This document shows positions 60,816 to 64,000 of a DNA stretch of 64,000 nt, piece after piece. The notes beneath the pieces are model-generated. The model was not told where the DNA came from. It did not search any database and was given only the letters and a program-made list of their open reading frames with translations. Source of the stretch: Phoronis australis. Its lineage: Eukaryota > Phoronida > Phoronidae. The position numbers and the translations under genes were made by a program. Location of the stretch: NCBI GenBank assembly GCA_002633005.1, contig NMRA01000038.1:242410-306409 (forward strand), written 5' to 3'. Numbering within the stretch: the stretch's first letter is position 1; each line of letters begins with the position of its first letter.

Positions 60816-63800
60816 AAATGATACTCAAAATTGATAAAATTTTAAGTCTTCATATTGCTCCCAAATAAGCAACACAAGCAAGCACATCAGCTGAGATGGC
60901 TTTTTTCTCTGTACTGACTCGTGTGTACCTAACAGGTGTGTAATGGCGAATCAATCACGTGACTTCAGTACAGCGCTCCCAAGGAATTCGGCAGTTTCCG
61001 TAATGGAATCTATCTATAGTTTGCCATCTAATTTTGGCCTAATAAACGGTGAATGGGTCTTTAGGTTACGTATGAATTTATCAACAAAGTTGTGCATTCA
61101 GCAAAATATCTAACACAAAACTGTAAAATTTAATTCAGTTTAAGTACATATTTTCTGAAAGCAGAAACCTTTAATGCGACTATTGTCCTTATACCAATCA
61201 GCCATAGATTGAGTCACGTGGCAATGTCTTTTACTAAAGTTAGCAAAAAAGAAAGGCACATACATAACAAACCTACGGCGTCAATAGCGTGACCAAGTTT
61301 CAGTCGATAAAAATGCTTGAATGAAATCTTTAAAATGCTATTACAGTTTTTTAAGTTATCATTTCGTTTTCATTTTGTGCAATTTTTGACCATATTCATA
61401 AAAACCATCAAAGTCATATACCTGACAGTCCTTGGAAAAGTGGACCATTTTAATAACGATTCTTAGGAACGTTTTGGAGAGCAGTGCATACAGTCGTTTC
61501 CAAAGTTTGAATATTTTTTGGGTCTTACATAACCTTAAATTTTAATCAAAGGCTTTCGACGCTCATCTCTGCGTCAAACTTCCCAATCACCACACCGGAT
61601 TAAGCGCTTCCATCGTCTTTTTATACTGTATATAACCAAAAAGACTGGTTTTGGCTACTAGTTATTGTCTGCCATTTCAACAGGGATCTGAAGCGGATGC
61701 TTTAACCGCTTTTTGGTGTGACACAAATGCACCGCTTGAGGCTATACGACTGTTGGGGTCTGCAACACGTTACGACGGTGAAATCCGGGTTAAGATAAAA
61801 AAAAACATGCAAATGGCAACGTTTGAAGCTTTATTTAGACTCGCGCATGCGTGAAATGTTCAAAATGAGTAAAATAGCATTTCTACATCGAATGACATGA
61901 ATTCTTTTGTATCTTCGTTGTATATCTAACAGCACTTTTGTGAGCTCATCACAATGGAACAACCTCGGCATGTCAAGTATAACAGTTGTGTTGTTAGGAA
62001 TAATAGCCAACTCCCAAAGGTTTTACCGCGAGTTCCGTCATGCGACGTGTAATTAGCACTGTGGTATTGGTGACGATATTTTATTTTACCTACTGTTGAT
62101 TCAGAGTTAGAGACATATCTCGATCTACAACAAATAACAGATGTAGATTTTCTCTGAAAACAATAACAGTAAATCGTTCGTGTTGTCTTTGTATTTCGTG
62201 TGGGCAGTAACTAATTTTCTAAATGTAGAATAGTACTCGCATGTTCATTCATGTAATCATTCGCAGCTGTCTCACGACAAGCAATGTAAACATGTTGAAT
62301 AACAGATCTTGATTTTAAAAAACATTCCCCACGGCTACTTCAAGTGTGAATTTGCGTTGACGTGACTGTCTTCAGTGAATCAACACGCAGTCATGTCATA
62401 GTCAATTAAAATTAATGGAGTTAATGAACGTGTAATTCATCATTGAAGGCTCTGTTACGGCGGACTAGTACGAATTCCGTTCTATTATCCCTGCGAAAGG
62501 TAGCTTTTTAAGTATCTTATTCACGGCATACATTCTTCTAGCTGGAAACAATCCTGATAATAAAAGATACGATGGAGATGTTAATGGTGAATTAAGCGTG
62601 TTTTTTGTCATTCTGACGAACGCTTTCGTATTGTTAAGCGGTGTTAATAATTTAAAAACTTACCCACGGCAACTTCTGATGGGAATTCGCCTTCTGAAAC
62701 TTTAATATGGCTGAAGAGGCTCACAACGAAAACGGTAAGAACCTTGTCGCTTAATGTTTTCCGTCGGCCTTTGAAAGCCATCATAATAACCAGCTTTAAC
62801 TCCGCAAGTAGCACATATCATCTATCCATTTCCTACCTCTATCACGGCTACCGTTGATAGAGAGTCATCTTGCATAGATTTGCATTAGTCTCCTAAACAC
62901 CATCGCGTTAGCGCATGCGCATATCATGCTGCATGAAGATGCGGTTCGCCGCAGTTCGTGTGTTCCAGATCAAAGTGAAGAACTTCAAGCAAAGTAGACT
63001 GGTGGGCTATAATGAGTTTACCTGAAAATGAAATTAATATAATACAGGTTTCTAAATCTATTGAAAAAAAATCCGTAGTCGGAGAATCTCACACAATAGC
63101 GGATAGGGCAACCCCGGGGGGCCCGCTTCCGAAAAATCCTAACCGATGCAACACCTTGACTTAGGTATAAAAAAGATATCCGTCGAATTCCTCCAGTCCG
63201 TTCTCTAGTCAAAATTATTACTCGGCATGAAATAGGTCTACCATAGTTATTCTTAGTACGCAGAGGCTTAAACAATATCTGAAAACATAACTATCGTGAC
63301 CCTAACACACGCGGCGGGGGGTGGTACCGGTCACAAAGTCCGGGGCTATACCCATGAAAGAGGTGCGACAGGTGCCGCACAGCTTTTTCACGACCAGTTT
63401 CCTTAGGAAAAGGGTACCTCTTTCGGCATATTTACCTACTAAGTCCAACAGTCCCCGACCTGCGAAGGAGTTAGTATGAAACAAAACTCAACAAAAAGGG
63501 GATTTTTCATAAAACCTTTTACTAAATGTGCCCCCTTTGTCGAATACACTCTACGAAATGGGTGGGTATCCTAGTTGTTTTCAGACTGCACCGCCCTCAA
63601 AAAATATAATCAGGCCATGGAGAGCATTGCCTAATATACATGCCTTCCCGGGGTGACCAGTTAGGCTTGTGATCTACATTACATGAACGTGTACATGCAA
63701 GACTTGTCTCAGTGTGAATAGGCCTTTTGCGAGTTTATAACAATAACGCGAGATTATGTGAGACTTAACTGTGACGTCACGGGAAGTGGGGCAAAAGCTT

Positions 63801-63880
63801 GTCGTTTGGTCATTTGCCCAATACGGTAGCAGAGTGTATTCTGTTATTGTCTTCGAGTTTTTAGCCGTTTAGTTCGAAAA

Positions 63881-63990
63881 ATGTCCAAAAAGCATTGCTG
63901 TTATGGCAAATGAACTTCAGATTCGCACTACAATACGTTCTATCGCGTTCTGTACTAATTTCGTCCCGTGTATTTTAAACGGGCGGTAGG
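63881..63990 (+). pseudogene. Possible THAP-type coding relic with in-frame stop
   Basis: ATGTCCAAAAAGCATTGCTG reads MSKKHCCYGK, then TGA, then TSDSHYNTFYRV. The pattern HCCYGxCxSDSRY is familiar from the start of one invertebrate THAP-like protein group, with TGA here where a Cys codon would be expected. A CRE palindrome TGACGTCA lies upstream at 63772. The window ends soon after, so the rest cannot be judged. Confidence 0.35.
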
Positions 63991-64000
63991 CGAAATCCGC

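Larger units (their letters stand above)
59931..64000. other. Right flank, no gene recognised
   Basis: Apart from the 60.1-60.8 kb tandem repeats no structure with a clear function was found. The part at about 63080-63480 is richer in G/C runs (accccggggggcccgc, cgcggcggggggtggtaccg) than its neighbours. Short open frames on both strands resemble nothing known. Confidence 0.55.

Noticed and set aside
62707-62734. ATG followed by ten codons and a good donor (MAEEAHNEN, then gtaaga), possible first exon
   Set aside because: Too short to support without a downstream exon; none was recognised before the window ends.

Overview
This is eukaryotic (metazoan) genomic DNA. It is AT-rich, has intron-split genes with GT-AG splice sites, and carries microsatellites, short hairpin elements and decayed transposon-like sequence. 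No bacterial or organellar signature was seen. A kainate-type glutamate receptor pair, a THAP gene and strong haplotype divergence suggest an outbred invertebrate bilaterian, probably marine, but the species cannot be named from the sequence alone.

The main content is two paralogous ionotropic glutamate receptor genes of the kainate (GluK) class, arranged tail to tail. Gene A (+ strand, exons from 9851 to 28456) and gene B (- strand, exons from 55932 down to 35943) were rebuilt exon by exon by joining reading frames across splice sites. Both encode an amino-terminal domain, ligand-binding halves S1 and S2, channel segments M1 to M4 with a Q at the Q/R site and the SYTANLAAF gate motif, and a short cytoplasmic tail. 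Intron positions and phases match almost throughout. Gene B has two extra introns, and one of its introns appears to start with GC. The signal-peptide exon is not certain for either gene, but a candidate for gene B is given.

Region by region: 1-9850 is non-coding with a long inverted-repeat element and simple repeats. 9851-28456 is gene A, whose exon 12 is cut by a single-N join that also truncates a THAP-domain gene (25940-26471). 28457-35942 is intergenic. 35943-55932 is gene B. 55933-64000 is upstream or intergenic DNA with duplicated blocks and transposon-like debris.

An important caution concerns the assembly. There are six isolated single Ns. Five are flanked by near-identical direct copies (24 bp to 1.8 kb), which looks like two haplotypes stitched end to end rather than true tandem duplication. 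The sixth (26472) shows no overlap and removes part of a receptor exon. Intron lengths and repeat copy numbers around these joins should not be trusted. I found no clearly new biological system. The most notable points are the paralogous receptor pair, an altered ligand-pocket residue in gene A, the likely GC-AG intron in gene B, and several short foldback elements.
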